DNA of 64,000 nucleotides from Candidatus Gastranaerophilales bacterium (GTDB lineage Bacteria > Cyanobacteriota > Vampirovibrionia > Gastranaerophilales > Gastranaerophilaceae): contig CALUQE010000001.1 of NCBI GenBank assembly GCA_944322845.1, forward strand, positions 172,099 to 236,098, given 5' to 3'. Positions 16,141-26,349 of the stretch are shown piece after piece. The notes beneath the pieces are model-generated. The model saw only the letters and a program-made list of their open reading frames with translations. It had not been told where the DNA came from and searched no databases. A program made the translations under genes and the position numbers. The stretch's first letter is position 1; each line of letters begins with the position of its first letter.

Positions 16141-17409
16141 TTAGTCTAAATCAGGCAAATCACCTTTAACTTCGGCAATTTCTTCGCAGTCAAGGTGGAA
16201 TACCTTATGCAAACCTTCAACCGCTTTTTTAGCCTGATCCTCTGCAACAATACAGCTGATTTTTATTTCACTTGTAGAAATCATCTTTATATTTATACCT
16301 AAATCAGCTAAAGTTTTAAACATCTTAGCGGCTATCCCCGGTCGGTCAATCATGCCGGCTCCGACAATAGAAATTTTGGCAATCTTATCATCTACAAAAA
16401 CATTGCTAAATTCCAGCTCTTCTTTGACTTTTTCCATAATTTCAAGAGTTTTTTCTTTATCGCTTTTATCAATTGTAAAAGCAATGTCATTTGTGTTCAA
16501 TGCTTTTCTTGCGTAAGACTGGATAATCATATCAACGGAAATGTTTTCTTTTGCAAGTCCGTTAAAAAGTACTGCAGCTGTTCCCGGATTATCTTTAACG
16601 TCACAGACAACAACTCTTAATTGCGATAAATCCGATGCAACACCGGTTACAGGTCTATGTAATTCCATTTCGTCAACTCCTACTATTAAAGTTCCTAAAT
16701 TATCCAGCTTAAAAGTACTTCTAACTCTTAGCGGTACACTGTATTGTTTTGCAGTCTCTACTGCTCTCGGGTGAAGAACATTTGCTCCGACTCTTGCAAG
16801 TTCCAACATTTCTTCATAAGAAATTATATCCAATCTTGATGCATGCGGAACAATTCTCGGATCTGTAGTGTAAACCCCTTCAACATCCGTATAAATATCA
16901 CACCTTTCGGCATTAAGGGCTCCGGCAAGAGCTACTGCCGATGTATCAGAGCCGCCTCTTCCGAGAGTTGTAATTTCCATATCATCAGTAACGCCCTGAA
17001 AGCCTGCGACAACGACTACTTCACCTTTTTCAAGATGACTTTTAATTTTATCGGTTTTGATATTAATAATTCTTGCTTTAGAATGTACTTTTTCGGTCAT
17101 AATACCAACCTGAATAGCATTCATGCTGACAGCAGGACAACCTTGTGCCTGAAGAGCCATTGCAAGAAGCGCAATAGAAACTCCTTCGCCGGTAGAAAGC
17201 AACATGTCCATTTCTCTCGAAGACGGGGTCTCTGAGATTTCTTTTGCCATCTTAACAAGATAATCTGTTGTATGCCCCATGGCAGAAACAACTACAACAA
17301 CATCATGTCCCAGATTGCGCTCTCTTATTATGGCTTTTGCAACATTTTTAATTTTATCAGTATCAGCTACGGAAGTCCCTCCGAATTTCTGAACAATTAA
17401 ATTTCTCAT
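16141..17409 (-). CDS. lysC: aspartate kinase
   Basis: Phosphorylates aspartate, the first step toward lysine, threonine, methionine and diaminopimelate. It begins VQKFGGTSVAD; the catalytic segment TTLGRGGSDTSAVAL is at about residues 150-165, and DVEGVYTTDPRIV follows. Two C-terminal ACT domains (about 265-420) suggest feedback control by amino acids. The length of 422 aa matches the monofunctional class. The ribosome binding site AGCAGG precedes the ATG. No other lysine-pathway gene is adjacent. Confidence 0.96.
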   Translation of the reverse strand: MRNLIVQKFGGTSVADTDKIKNVAKAIIRERNLGHDVVVVVSAMGHTTDYLVKMAKEISETPSSREMDMLLSTGEGVSIALLAMALQAQGCPAVSMNAIQVGIMTEKVHSKARIINIKTDKIKSHLEKGEVVVVAGFQGVTDDMEITTLGRGGSDTSAVALAGALNAERCDIYTDVEGVYTTDPRIVPHASRLDIISYEEMLELARVGANVLHPRAVETAKQYSVPLRVRSTFKLDNLGTLIVGVDEMELHRPVTGVASDLSQLRVVVCDVKDNPGTAAVLFNGLAKENISVDMIIQSYARKALNTNDIAFTIDKSDKEKTLEIMEKVKEELEFSNVFVDDKIAKISIVGAGMIDRPGIAAKMFKTLADLGINIKMISTSEIKISCIVAEDQAKKAVEGLHKVFHLDCEEIAEVKGDLPDLD

Positions 17410-17594
17410 TCTTTTCTACCTGCTACATTCTTCTTCATTATATAAACAAATAAATAGTTTGACAACAATTGGATTTTGTTATTTATTAAGTTTTGTAAAA
17501 AAATATGCAACATTATAGCAAAAATAGTTTTTAGGTGTTTTTGAGCTAGTACATAACTATGAACAATTATTGTGAAAAAAGGAGCATAAAATTT

Positions 17595-20357
17595 ATGAAC
17601 ATCAATTCAAATGAACTTTTGTTACTTAACAAAAAAATCAAATTTGCAGGTGAAGCAGGAAAGCCTGCCGCAGACGTAACAGTTCCTGCACCGGATACTA
17701 ATACCCCGCAAACAGGCATGAATGCTCTTATGTTTCAGGGTTTAAACAATGTTGTCAGCGATCCGCAGCTTGCAGGCGAGTTAAAAATTATGAAAGAAAC
17801 TGACACAGTAAAAACTGAAGATAAGGCAGCTCAAAATGAATATGTTGCTCCTTATAAATCAAATTTAGCTTTTCAGGGCAAAGCTTCAAAATTCAAAAGT
17901 ATAGCAATGGCAGCATTAATGGGTCTTGCAACACTCGGGGCTACTTCAGCATTGACCTCTTGTGATGATACTGAGCCATATAGATCTGAGACTAATATTA
18001 CTATTAATATTGATTTGAGTGCAATTCAGGCAATGTTTGCCCAAATGCAGGCTATGTGGCAGAAAATGCTTGAACAACAGCAAATTACAAATGAGCAGCT
18101 CCAGCAAAATAATCAATTTATGCAGCAGCTTATTGAAATGGTTCAGCAGGGAATGATAAGTGCAGATGAATTTTATGCACAAATGTATGATTTTATTATG
18201 TCTTCAACTGCAAACCAGGAAATCATTATTGATTTGATTACACAGAACGGTATGAGTCAGGAAGAAGCAAATTCAATTCTTAATGAAATCCTTAATGAAG
18301 TAAGAAACGGAAACCTTTCTGCAGCAGAAGCTATGGAAAAAATACTTGACTTACTCGGAGATATCAAAAACTTGCTTGCTCAGGCAATTTCTGACTTCAA
18401 CAAGTTCTATGAAGAAATGCTTGCTAAGCAGGATGAATTAATAGAAATAAATAAACAGGGCTTTGAACAACTTATTGCTCAGGGTGAAATTACAAATTCA
18501 ACTCTTGAAGAAATGAAGGCTCAAAATGAAGTACTGATAGATTTGAGTAATAAACAAATTGAAGCTCAGACTGAAATTAAACAAGCAATTGTAAATGCAA
18601 ATATCGACAGCAATGCAAACTTTGATAAAGTTGTTGAAACATTAAATGTTAACAAGAATGAATTAATAGCAGTATTGGAAAAAATGGGTTACAGCTATGA
18701 AGAAATTATCAAAATGACTGCATCTCAAATTATTAATGCTATTGATAATAATACTGCAGTAACAGAAGGTACAAATAATTTACTGGCAGTTATTACCGAA
18801 CAGTTAACAGCAGTTTTACCTGAACTTGTTGAACAGGGTAAGATAACAAATGAACAATTAAATGATTTGAAACAACAAATGCAGGATTTAATGAATGAAG
18901 TTCAGAACGGTAATATCTCTGCAGAAGAATTTTACAACAGAGCATTTGAATATATGGTTGGCTCAAGCACAAATCAGCAGGTAATAATAGCCCAGCTTGT
19001 AGAGAACGGTAAAACCCAACAGGAAGCTAATAATCTTATTAAGCAGTTAATCAGTGATGTTCAATCCGGCAATAAGACTGCAGAAGCTGCATTTAATGAA
19101 ATAAAAGAACTTCTTGGTAATATTGATGAAACATTAGGCGAAATTAGTCAGGTTCTCAAAGACTTGCTAAGTGACTTTGATTCATTCTACAACGATTATA
19201 AAAACGACAAAGACAAAGAATTTCATTTATTGGATCAATTGATTCAAAATGGTAAACTCCAAACATCCATTTTGCAATCTATGAACAATACAATCAATAG
19301 TATGTCTGAAAATATAACCGGTATCAAAACCAATACAGATAAATTATTAGAAATTGCTCAAGATGATACTAAGTTCAATGAATTGATAGAAGCTATTAAA
19401 AACATTCAAGCCGGCGGAAGCGCTGATATTGATTATCAGAGATTGGAAGATATGTTTAAGATGATGGGATTGACGATTACAGATGCTATTAACATGTCAT
19501 CTTCTCAATTAGAACAAGCAATCAAAGATTTCCAGAATACATATGTAAATGTTGAACAAAAACAAATTGAAGAACTTCAGACTATTCAAAGTAAAATAGA
19601 TGATTTGCAAATGTTCTTATCTAATAATGATAATAATCAGGAAATTATTGATGCAATTAACAATATAACAGTTGCAATCGGTAATGGAAATGAAGATGTT
19701 ACTAATGAATTGAAGAATTTAACCGAACAGTTGAATAAATTACAGCAGGCAATAGATGCAATCTATAAGGCTATCGGAGATCAGGCCGCTATCACTAATA
19801 CTTATTTTGCAAAATGGGATGGCAAGTTTGACAGTATGCTCGGTTCTCTTGTAAATCTTGAAGGTGCAGCTAATGATATCAAGTCTCAACTAAGTACAAT
19901 CATTGCTAACCAAAAAACTACACAGGTATATTTGGATAATCTTCTAAATGCTATTGCAGAATTAAAAGAAGAAATTAAAAAATTACAAGATGCAGCAGGA
20001 GGAAGTGGTTCTTCTATTACAATTGAGCAATTAGAAGAATTGTGGAAACAACATGACGAAGCTAACTTCAACAAATACAAAGAATTGATTGAAAACTTAG
20101 ACCTGAATGTTGATATTGACACTTCTACAATTGAAGATTTATTAACTTCAATCGATAATAAGATGGAATATATCAATGACAATTCTGAAATTTTGACTCA
20201 AATCCTTAACAAATTAAACAGCATTGACTGGTCAAATCCAGACTACACTGACAAATTAGACAAAATTATTGAAATTCTAGAGAACTTCAAATGCAACTGT
20301 GATTGCGGTGGCAATAATGAAGGTATCCTAGGTGATTTAGATGAAGTATTAGGATAA
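17595..20357 (+). CDS. large helical repeat protein with internal lipobox
   Basis: A 920-aa, Gln/Asn/Glu/Ile-rich, coiled-coil-like protein. An upstream in-frame ATG at 17559 lacks a ribosome binding site; ATG 17595 has AAAGGAG. A hydrophobic segment ending in the lipobox-like LTSC (Cys near residue 123) follows KASKFK, so a lipoprotein signal seems to sit behind a cytoplasmic-looking extension of about 90 residues. That extension has F-x-G motifs (IKFAGE, LAFQGK). Two diverged copies of a long unit are visible, each with ITNEQL, then (E/N)AEEFY-like, NQ-x-I-I, and LLGNI-like segments. The tail has C-N-C-D-C-G. It converges on a shared terminator. No known family; a surface or fibrous role is only a guess. 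Confidence 0.8.
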   Translation: MNINSNELLLLNKKIKFAGEAGKPAADVTVPAPDTNTPQTGMNALMFQGLNNVVSDPQLAGELKIMKETDTVKTEDKAAQNEYVAPYKSNLAFQGKASKFKSIAMAALMGLATLGATSALTSCDDTEPYRSETNITINIDLSAIQAMFAQMQAMWQKMLEQQQITNEQLQQNNQFMQQLIEMVQQGMISADEFYAQMYDFIMSSTANQEIIIDLITQNGMSQEEANSILNEILNEVRNGNLSAAEAMEKILDLLGDIKNLLAQAISDFNKFYEEMLAKQDELIEINKQGFEQLIAQGEITNSTLEEMKAQNEVLIDLSNKQIEAQTEIKQAIVNANIDSNANFDKVVETLNVNKNELIAVLEKMGYSYEEIIKMTASQIINAIDNNTAVTEGTNNLLAVITEQLTAVLPELVEQGKITNEQLNDLKQQMQDLMNEVQNGNISAEEFYNRAFEYMVGSSTNQQVIIAQLVENGKTQQEANNLIKQLISDVQSGNKTAEAAFNEIKELLGNIDETLGEISQVLKDLLSDFDSFYNDYKNDKDKEFHLLDQLIQNGKLQTSILQSMNNTINSMSENITGIKTNTDKLLEIAQDDTKFNELIEAIKNIQAGGSADIDYQRLEDMFKMMGLTITDAINMSSSQLEQAIKDFQNTYVNVEQKQIEELQTIQSKIDDLQMFLSNNDNNQEIIDAINNITVAIGNGNEDVTNELKNLTEQLNKLQQAIDAIYKAIGDQAAITNTYFAKWDGKFDSMLGSLVNLEGAANDIKSQLSTIIANQKTTQVYLDNLLNAIAELKEEIKKLQDAAGGSGSSITIEQLEELWKQHDEANFNKYKELIENLDLNVDIDTSTIEDLLTSIDNKMEYINDNSEILTQILNKLNSIDWSNPDYTDKLDKIIEILENFKCNCDCGGNNEGILGDLDEVLG

Positions 20358-20381
20358 TAAACCGATACAACAAATAAAGAG

Positions 20382-20412
20382 AAAGGGACGGATTTTTATC
20401 CGCCCCTTTTTA
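20382..20412. terminator. bidirectional terminator between two large genes
   Basis: AAAGGGACGGAT (20382-20393) pairs with ATCCGCCCCTTT (20398-20409), with one internal mismatch, and a T run follows. It stands between two convergent large genes and probably serves the + gene; the A-rich left side may serve the other. Confidence 0.85.
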
Positions 20413-20434
20413 TATTTAAACAACCATGGGTTTC

Positions 20435-23053
20435 TTATTCTTCTGACCATTTTTCAACTTTAGCATTAGGATATTTAGCTCTGAAAGCTGCGACAGCATC
20501 ATCTCTATCTTTCATAGAGCCATATTCCTGAACGGCTCCGCCATCGAATCTTGCATAGTATTTAGCAGCCTGGCCGTCTCTTGTTTTGATTCTATCTGCT
20601 GCGTTACCGGTTGGAGCAACTTCTTTCTCTGCCTGTTTTGCTTTTTTAGCTTTTAAAGATTTTGACTCATCCCTTATGCAATCTGCAAGATTTACCGGAA
20701 CTTTTACACCTGTTCCCGGGATAATATTACCTTCGCTGTCTTTCTTAAGAGCCGGCAAGTATGTTGCAGTGAGAGCGCTCTTGTATGCTTCATAGTCAAG
20801 TCCTTCAATATTTTTCATATGGCTTAGACCTTTTTTAGAGAGAGCGAGTAATCTTTCCATGGTTTCTTTACTGTAGTCACCGTTATTTATACCTTGTGCA
20901 ATTTTTATCATTCTGATTGCATCACTTAGACCATATCTTTCAACTAAGCAGTCATATTGTCCTGCAATTTTTGTCCAGGAAGTTGTTCTGCCGTCAATAA
21001 CCGGAACATTTTGATATTCTGCCGGAACTTCTTCCTTTTCGTGGGTTGAATAACTATGCTCGTCTTCAACAGGGGTGATGTCTTCATCTCCGTCATCACC
21101 GTCATCGCCGCCGTGAACTTCTTCATCTTTCTTCAATTCACTAAGAGCACCGATAAGTTCTTCTCTGTTAAGAACACCGCCATTACCTGCAGCTTTATTC
21201 AAGAACATTTTATAGCCTTCACAATCCCAGCTGCCATCTTCTTTTAAATATGTAGTTGCAATTAACAACAATGCATCTTTGTATTCCGGTTTGAGAGCTT
21301 TTTGTGTTGATTCGCTTTCCAGAATTTGTGCATATTCTTCAAGAGTTGTGCATTCAAACTGTGTAGAAGTGATAGGTTTTTCCGGATCATCTTTAAGGCC
21401 GGCAATTAAGCCTGCAGCAGCTCCGATAATTGAACTCTTTAAACCTGTTTCCAGAATAAATTTAGAGAAACGTCTTACATCATTTTTATCAATAATAATC
21501 TGTAAGAATCCGTTTGCAGTATTTATGATACCGCCTTGATCCATAAGTCCTGCAAGTGCCTGAGAGTTAGCTTCCATAAACTTGGCAAGATCAGAACCCA
21601 TATTGAGATTTAATTCAAAGTGGTCATTATTGTAGGCAACTGATTTAGGGTTAGATGCTGCAGCTCCTGCTGCACCGAGTCCGTTTACTAAAGCACCGAT
21701 TGTTGCTCCTAAGATTGCTTTGCCCCAGTTTTTGCCTTCAACTTCATATCCGCACATTTTAACAAGCATTTCTGCTTCTTTTTCTGTCAAATTCTTAAGT
21801 TCAGTTGCTGCGGCAAGTGCGCTTGTTGTTTTGGTCTTTTCAGCTAATGCTTTATAGTCTCCTGTTGTTCTGTCCATCTTGTAGTTAGCACCAACGTGAA
21901 GTCCGATTAATTCTGACAATGGTGATACATCATATTTACCGTTACCCATATCAACAATCAAACCGCTGCTTACAAGAGCTTCAAACAACTGGGTTTTCTT
22001 TTTGAAGAACAGGAATGCTTTTCTCTTGTCAACTGCATCGTGAACTTCTTCACCGGTTAAACCGTTTTCTCTTATGTCAATTACAAGATTTTTTCTTGCC
22101 TGATTCTTTCTTGCAATCTTCATATCAGAATCGTGTCCGGAAATCCATTGCCCGAAGTTATTTTCACCGCCAAGAGCTTTTTCGGTATATTTATTCCAAT
22201 CGTCGTCGCTTATTAACTTTTCTTTTGCATCTCTTTTAACATCTTTTGAGTCTGTAGCGTCAGAAGCGTATATTGCTTCTCTTGCAGTTACTCTTGCATC
22301 CGGCATTATGTGTGATTTTTCAAATGTGCTTTGTTTGTTTTTGAAAAAGCCTCTGCTTCTTACAAATTCATGATAATAAGAACCTTTGTCATCATATTTT
22401 GCTTTAATAGATTTAAAAGCGACTTCTTCATCAACGCCGTTTTCTACAAGCTTGTCATATTCAGCTTTTACTTCGCCAAACTCTTTTGCCATTTGTACAT
22501 ATTCAGCATTTTTAACTAAGGCTTTTAATGCTTTTCTTGCAAATTTGTCGCTTTTTCCAATGCCAAGTTTTTCTTTAACTTTGTCTTCTAATTTTTCAAT
22601 ATCTTCTTTTGATTTGTAACCGATTTCATTTACTGCTTTTAAAATAAATTTAACCTGAAACTGTAAGTCTTTGTAAACTTCATTGTTTGCACTTACGCCA
22701 AGTCTTTCTGTCAGTTTTTCAAGAAGTTTTTCCGGAGTTTCAGCCTGTACTTCTTCATTCAGAATAGTTACGGCATATTTTTCCATTCTTTCAATATCTT
22801 CTTTTGAGTAAGTCTTTTGTTGAGGGTTTGTAACCACCGGTTTCTTTTCTTCTGCTGCCGGAGTTTCAATCTCAGAGCCAAAGATAGCTTTGTAATCACC
22901 CTCTGTAACCTGTCCGTTTTGAACTGCGGTTTTTGCATAGTTTTCAAAAACAGTTTTTTCATTTCCATCTTCAATAACGCGGTTTCCGTTGCCGTCTGCA
23001 ATTTCAGCTAACGTTTTTAAAGTACCGGTTAACTTAGCAATTTCAATTCCCAT
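20435..23053 (-). CDS. large hypothetical protein, 872 aa
   Basis: A long charged protein with a strong ribosome binding site (AAAAGGAG). It is mostly helical, with two glycine/alanine-rich hydrophobic segments (KAILGATIGALVNGLGAAGA near residue 441 and IIGAAAGLIAGL near 541) that could insert in a membrane, an acidic linker (DGDDGDEDITPVEDEH near 654) and a C-terminal domain ending RAKYPNAKVEKW. Loops such as DGNGN and NGGVLNREEL recall calcium-binding loops but do not form a complete EF-hand by eye. No signal peptide. It converges with the lipobox repeat protein; both look lineage-specific. Function unknown. Confidence 0.8.
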   Translation of the reverse strand: MGIEIAKLTGTLKTLAEIADGNGNRVIEDGNEKTVFENYAKTAVQNGQVTEGDYKAIFGSEIETPAAEEKKPVVTNPQQKTYSKEDIERMEKYAVTILNEEVQAETPEKLLEKLTERLGVSANNEVYKDLQFQVKFILKAVNEIGYKSKEDIEKLEDKVKEKLGIGKSDKFARKALKALVKNAEYVQMAKEFGEVKAEYDKLVENGVDEEVAFKSIKAKYDDKGSYYHEFVRSRGFFKNKQSTFEKSHIMPDARVTAREAIYASDATDSKDVKRDAKEKLISDDDWNKYTEKALGGENNFGQWISGHDSDMKIARKNQARKNLVIDIRENGLTGEEVHDAVDKRKAFLFFKKKTQLFEALVSSGLIVDMGNGKYDVSPLSELIGLHVGANYKMDRTTGDYKALAEKTKTTSALAAATELKNLTEKEAEMLVKMCGYEVEGKNWGKAILGATIGALVNGLGAAGAAASNPKSVAYNNDHFELNLNMGSDLAKFMEANSQALAGLMDQGGIINTANGFLQIIIDKNDVRRFSKFILETGLKSSIIGAAAGLIAGLKDDPEKPITSTQFECTTLEEYAQILESESTQKALKPEYKDALLLIATTYLKEDGSWDCEGYKMFLNKAAGNGGVLNREELIGALSELKKDEEVHGGDDGDDGDEDITPVEDEHSYSTHEKEEVPAEYQNVPVIDGRTTSWTKIAGQYDCLVERYGLSDAIRMIKIAQGINNGDYSKETMERLLALSKKGLSHMKNIEGLDYEAYKSALTATYLPALKKDSEGNIIPGTGVKVPVNLADCIRDESKSLKAKKAKQAEKEVAPTGNAADRIKTRDGQAAKYYARFDGGAVQEYGSMKDRDDAVAAFRAKYPNAKVEKWSEE

Positions 23054-23138
23054 AATATGCTCCTTTTCCTCGTATTTATAATCCTTAAATATATAAAGTA
23101 TTTTTCTCTACGAGAATTGCGCAAAAATTTTAAATTGC

Positions 23139-24491
23139 TTAATATTTCTTAATAAAATCTTCCAGTGTTTCAATAGAACGCTTTGCCAGCAGTTCTGCTT
23201 TTAGCTTTTTATTTTTCCGGTCTTTTTTAGCAAGCTCTATCGGTGTAACGATTGCCCAATTTGAATTTGTCGGCTGGAGGGGTAAATATCTGATTGAATT
23301 ATCACGAGAAGAAACGTGTTTGAGATGAGCAATATCTGTAATATAAAACGTCAGCGCACCGAGCATTGTTTCTTTCGGAAGAATCAAAGGCTCTGCTCCA
23401 AGGATTCTGTTTGCCATATTTATACCTGCAAACATCCCTGTTGCAATTGATTCTGTGTATCCTTCAGTTCCTGTAATTTGTCCTGCAAAGAACAGTCCCT
23501 TTCTTTTTTTTGTTTCCAGCGTAGGATTAAGTATTTGCGGGCTGTTGATGAATGTATTTCTGTGCATAACGCCGTATCTTACGATATTAGCTTCTTCAAG
23601 CCCCGGAATTGAATGAATTAATTCCTTTTGCGCGCCCCATTTAAGGTTTGTCTGGAATCCTACAAGGTTAAACAGGGTTTTTGCGGAATTATCCTGTCTT
23701 AGCTGAACTACTGCGTAGTTTTCTATACCGGTTCTTTTGTCAATAAGTCCAACAGGTTTCATCGGCCCAAATCTCAGTGTATCAACTCCTCTTGAAGCAA
23801 GGACTTCTACCGGCAGACAGGATTCAAAATATTTTGAATTTTTATCTACATTGTGCTGTTCAATTCTTGGCGCATTTATTAATATATTATAGAAGTTTTC
23901 GTATTCTTCTTTGTTCATAGGGCAATTGATATATGAGGCTTCGCCTTTATCATATCTTGAAGCCCAGAAAGCTTTGTTAAAGTTTATAGAATCGACTTCT
24001 ACGATAGGAGCTATTGCGTCAAAGAAGTGAAGGTGTTCACTTTGGGTAAATTCTTTTATCGCTTCAGCAAATTTATCGCTTGTAAGAGGTCCTGAGGCTA
24101 TAATTACGTTTCCGTCCGGAATTTGGGCTATTTCTTCGCGGATTAATTCAATGTTCGGTTCGTTTTCAATTCTTTTAGTAACCGCTTTTGAAAAATCTTC
24201 TCTTGCTATCGCAAGGGCGTTTCCTGCGGGAACAGAGTTTTCATAGGCAATTTTGATTAATTCGCCGCCTAAGATTTCCATCTCTTTTTTAAGAAGTCCG
24301 CTGGCATTTGTTATATCGGAAGAACCGAGGCTGTTTGAGCAGACAAATTCCGCGCAATCAGAAGTTACGTGTGCGCCTGTGGTTTTATCAGGACGCATTT
24401 CATATAATTTAACTTTTATACCTCTTTTTGCGAGTTGTAAAGCTGCTTCCGAGCCTGCTAAACCTGCACCTATTACTGTTACTTCTTCCAT
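23139..24491 (-). CDS. trmFO: methylenetetrahydrofolate-tRNA-(uracil-54-C5)-methyltransferase
   Basis: A folate- and FAD-dependent enzyme that makes ribothymidine 54 in tRNA. The FAD-binding GAGLAGSEAALQLAKRG opens the protein. GID-family segments follow (YEMRPDKTTGAH, FVCSNSLGS, NLVGFQTNLKWGAQKE, GVMHRNTFINSP, FFAGQITGTEGYTESIATG). The length of 450 aa is typical. The ribosome binding site AGAAGGG is present. The gene lies 11 bases after the CHASE2-GGDEF gene on the same strand, so co-transcription is likely, though no functional link is obvious. Confidence 0.96.
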   Translation of the reverse strand: MEEVTVIGAGLAGSEAALQLAKRGIKVKLYEMRPDKTTGAHVTSDCAEFVCSNSLGSSDITNASGLLKKEMEILGGELIKIAYENSVPAGNALAIAREDFSKAVTKRIENEPNIELIREEIAQIPDGNVIIASGPLTSDKFAEAIKEFTQSEHLHFFDAIAPIVEVDSINFNKAFWASRYDKGEASYINCPMNKEEYENFYNILINAPRIEQHNVDKNSKYFESCLPVEVLASRGVDTLRFGPMKPVGLIDKRTGIENYAVVQLRQDNSAKTLFNLVGFQTNLKWGAQKELIHSIPGLEEANIVRYGVMHRNTFINSPQILNPTLETKKRKGLFFAGQITGTEGYTESIATGMFAGINMANRILGAEPLILPKETMLGALTFYITDIAHLKHVSSRDNSIRYLPLQPTNSNWAIVTPIELAKKDRKNKKLKAELLAKRSIETLEDFIKKY

Positions 24492-24502
24492 ATATAGCCC
24501 TT

Positions 24503-26329
24503 CTAGTAACGACCGACCTGATTTCTGCCGTGTTCTTTTGCGTAATACAACCCTTTATCCGCCCATTCAATTAAATCCTGCGGAGTCTGTGCATTATCAG
24601 GGAAGGTCGCAACGCCAAGGCTTATCGTTACATTGACTTTATCTACAGGAGTAAGATGGAACGGAGTATCAGCTACGGCCTTGCAGATTCTGTTAGCATT
24701 AAACAGAGCGTCTTCTGCAGAAGTGTTTGGAAGTATGATTGTCATTTCTTCTCCGCCGTATCTGCAAACATAATCTGTTGCACGGGAATTGTTTTTAAGT
24801 ATCTTCGCAACCTGTCTCAATACCGCATCTCCTGCCTGATGACCGTAAGTATCGTTAAATTTCTTGAAGAAATCGATGTCTACTATAATTAATGAAAAGG
24901 CTTGATTGTATCTTCTTGCAATATCTATTTGTTTTCTCAAAGTATCCTGAAAATATCTGTGGTTGTATAGTTCTGTCAGACCATCAATTGTTGCAAGTTT
25001 GTACTGGTATTCAAAATCACGTGCTTTCATCAGGTATTTTGCAAGGAATGAAAGTGCGAAAGCAGCCATTATTGCAATAATCGGCAATACTACCGGAATC
25101 CAGAGATTATATAATTCCATTGCATAATAAGATATAAATAAATAAGCAATTCCAAAAAGCGTTGTAGATAGGAAGGCAAATACTGTAGAGGTTGACAGCA
25201 TAACGATTCCGCCGACGATAGCAACAACTCCTGCAAGAATAAGTATATCTACCAGATTATTAGTTTTTTGTATAAAATTATTATCTAACATGTTATTAAA
25301 GAATGTAGCGTGAACTTCGACTCCCGGGTATACACCTTCCTGTACCGGCACTGATTTTGTATCATGAAGGCTCATTGCTGTTGTTCCGATAATAATAATT
25401 TTATCTTTAAAATCAAAGTTGGTAACATTCTGCTTGCCGTTGCTTTCCATATCTTTTATTACTTTATACATTGGTATAATTGTATGTGTTCCGCTCGGGC
25501 CGTACCAGTTGAGGATAGCTTCACCGTCTTTTGTAAGCGGAATTTTTGTATCAAAAGCCATTAAATTAGAATTAGAATCTATTACAAAGTTTTTTTCATT
25601 TTTTTGTGCAAGGTAATCAGCCCCTGCTTTGAAAGTTAAATAAGGATAATATTTGTCCTTATACATCATTACCGGTGCTATGTTTCTGATAATACCGTCG
25701 CTGTTTCTCATAACATTAGTCATACCGATATTAACATTACCGTCAATCATTTCTTGAAGAATCGGACGGCAGTTTATAAAATTATATTTAGTTTTAAAAT
25801 CAACTTTAGAATGATTTTCGATATTGAGAGCTAATCTGTCAGGCAAGTCTATCGGAATTCTTACATCGGTAGGCTGATTGTCGAGATTCATAGATGTATA
25901 GACATTCGGGTATTTGTTCATCGTGTCGACAAGATACTTGTCAGCTCCTTCGGTTGCTCTGATTGATTTTATAAACATCAAGTCAAAGAGGATAGCCTGC
26001 GGTTTTTTCTGCTCAAGATAGTTTATTAAATCTCCGTAAACATTTCTCGGAATAGGCCATTCTCCGTATTTTTCCCAGAGAGATTCAAGGCTTGCATCAT
26101 CAATTGCCAGAACAACGATATCTTTGTTCGGCAAAGGACGTTTGTGAATAACCTGCAGCGACTGTCGGTAATCAAATGTTCTGTTTTCTGCAACTTCAAA
26201 GAAAGATACAATAACATTTTTTAGAGTTTCATTATTTTGTAATAAAACAAATCCTATCAGCAAAGTTGCAAGAACCAGTAATAAATATGTTCCGTAAATA
26301 AACCATTTGGTTTTAATCAAATTCTTCAT
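24503..26329 (-). CDS. CHASE2-domain diguanylate cyclase
   Basis: A membrane sensor producing c-di-GMP. Layout: N-terminal membrane segment (about 12-33), extracytoplasmic CHASE2 domain (about 50-330, with DIVVLAIDDASLESL and KDKIIIIGTTA), three membrane segments (about 350-435), then GGDEF (about 440-605). The GGDEF signature reads RYGGEEM near residue 526, with Met in place of Phe; the rest (DGLTELYNHRYF, DIDFFKKFNDTYGH) looks active. It has ribosome binding site GGGAGAG. The upstream small ORF (26350-26511) may share its transcript. Confidence 0.93.
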   Translation of the reverse strand: MKNLIKTKWFIYGTYLLLVLATLLIGFVLLQNNETLKNVIVSFFEVAENRTFDYRQSLQVIHKRPLPNKDIVVLAIDDASLESLWEKYGEWPIPRNVYGDLINYLEQKKPQAILFDLMFIKSIRATEGADKYLVDTMNKYPNVYTSMNLDNQPTDVRIPIDLPDRLALNIENHSKVDFKTKYNFINCRPILQEMIDGNVNIGMTNVMRNSDGIIRNIAPVMMYKDKYYPYLTFKAGADYLAQKNEKNFVIDSNSNLMAFDTKIPLTKDGEAILNWYGPSGTHTIIPMYKVIKDMESNGKQNVTNFDFKDKIIIIGTTAMSLHDTKSVPVQEGVYPGVEVHATFFNNMLDNNFIQKTNNLVDILILAGVVAIVGGIVMLSTSTVFAFLSTTLFGIAYLFISYYAMELYNLWIPVVLPIIAIMAAFALSFLAKYLMKARDFEYQYKLATIDGLTELYNHRYFQDTLRKQIDIARRYNQAFSLIIVDIDFFKKFNDTYGHQAGDAVLRQVAKILKNNSRATDYVCRYGGEEMTIILPNTSAEDALFNANRICKAVADTPFHLTPVDKVNVTISLGVATFPDNAQTPQDLIEWADKGLYYAKEHGRNQVGRY

Positions 26330-26349
26330 TTCTCTCTCCCGAAAATAAA

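Noticed and set aside
16843-17235. 130-codon plus-strand frame within lysC
   Set aside because: It is antisense to strongly conserved aspartate kinase coding sequence.
20435-23053. Calcium-binding EF-hand protein
   Set aside because: Some loops resemble EF-hand loops but no complete 12-residue loop with flanking helices was found.
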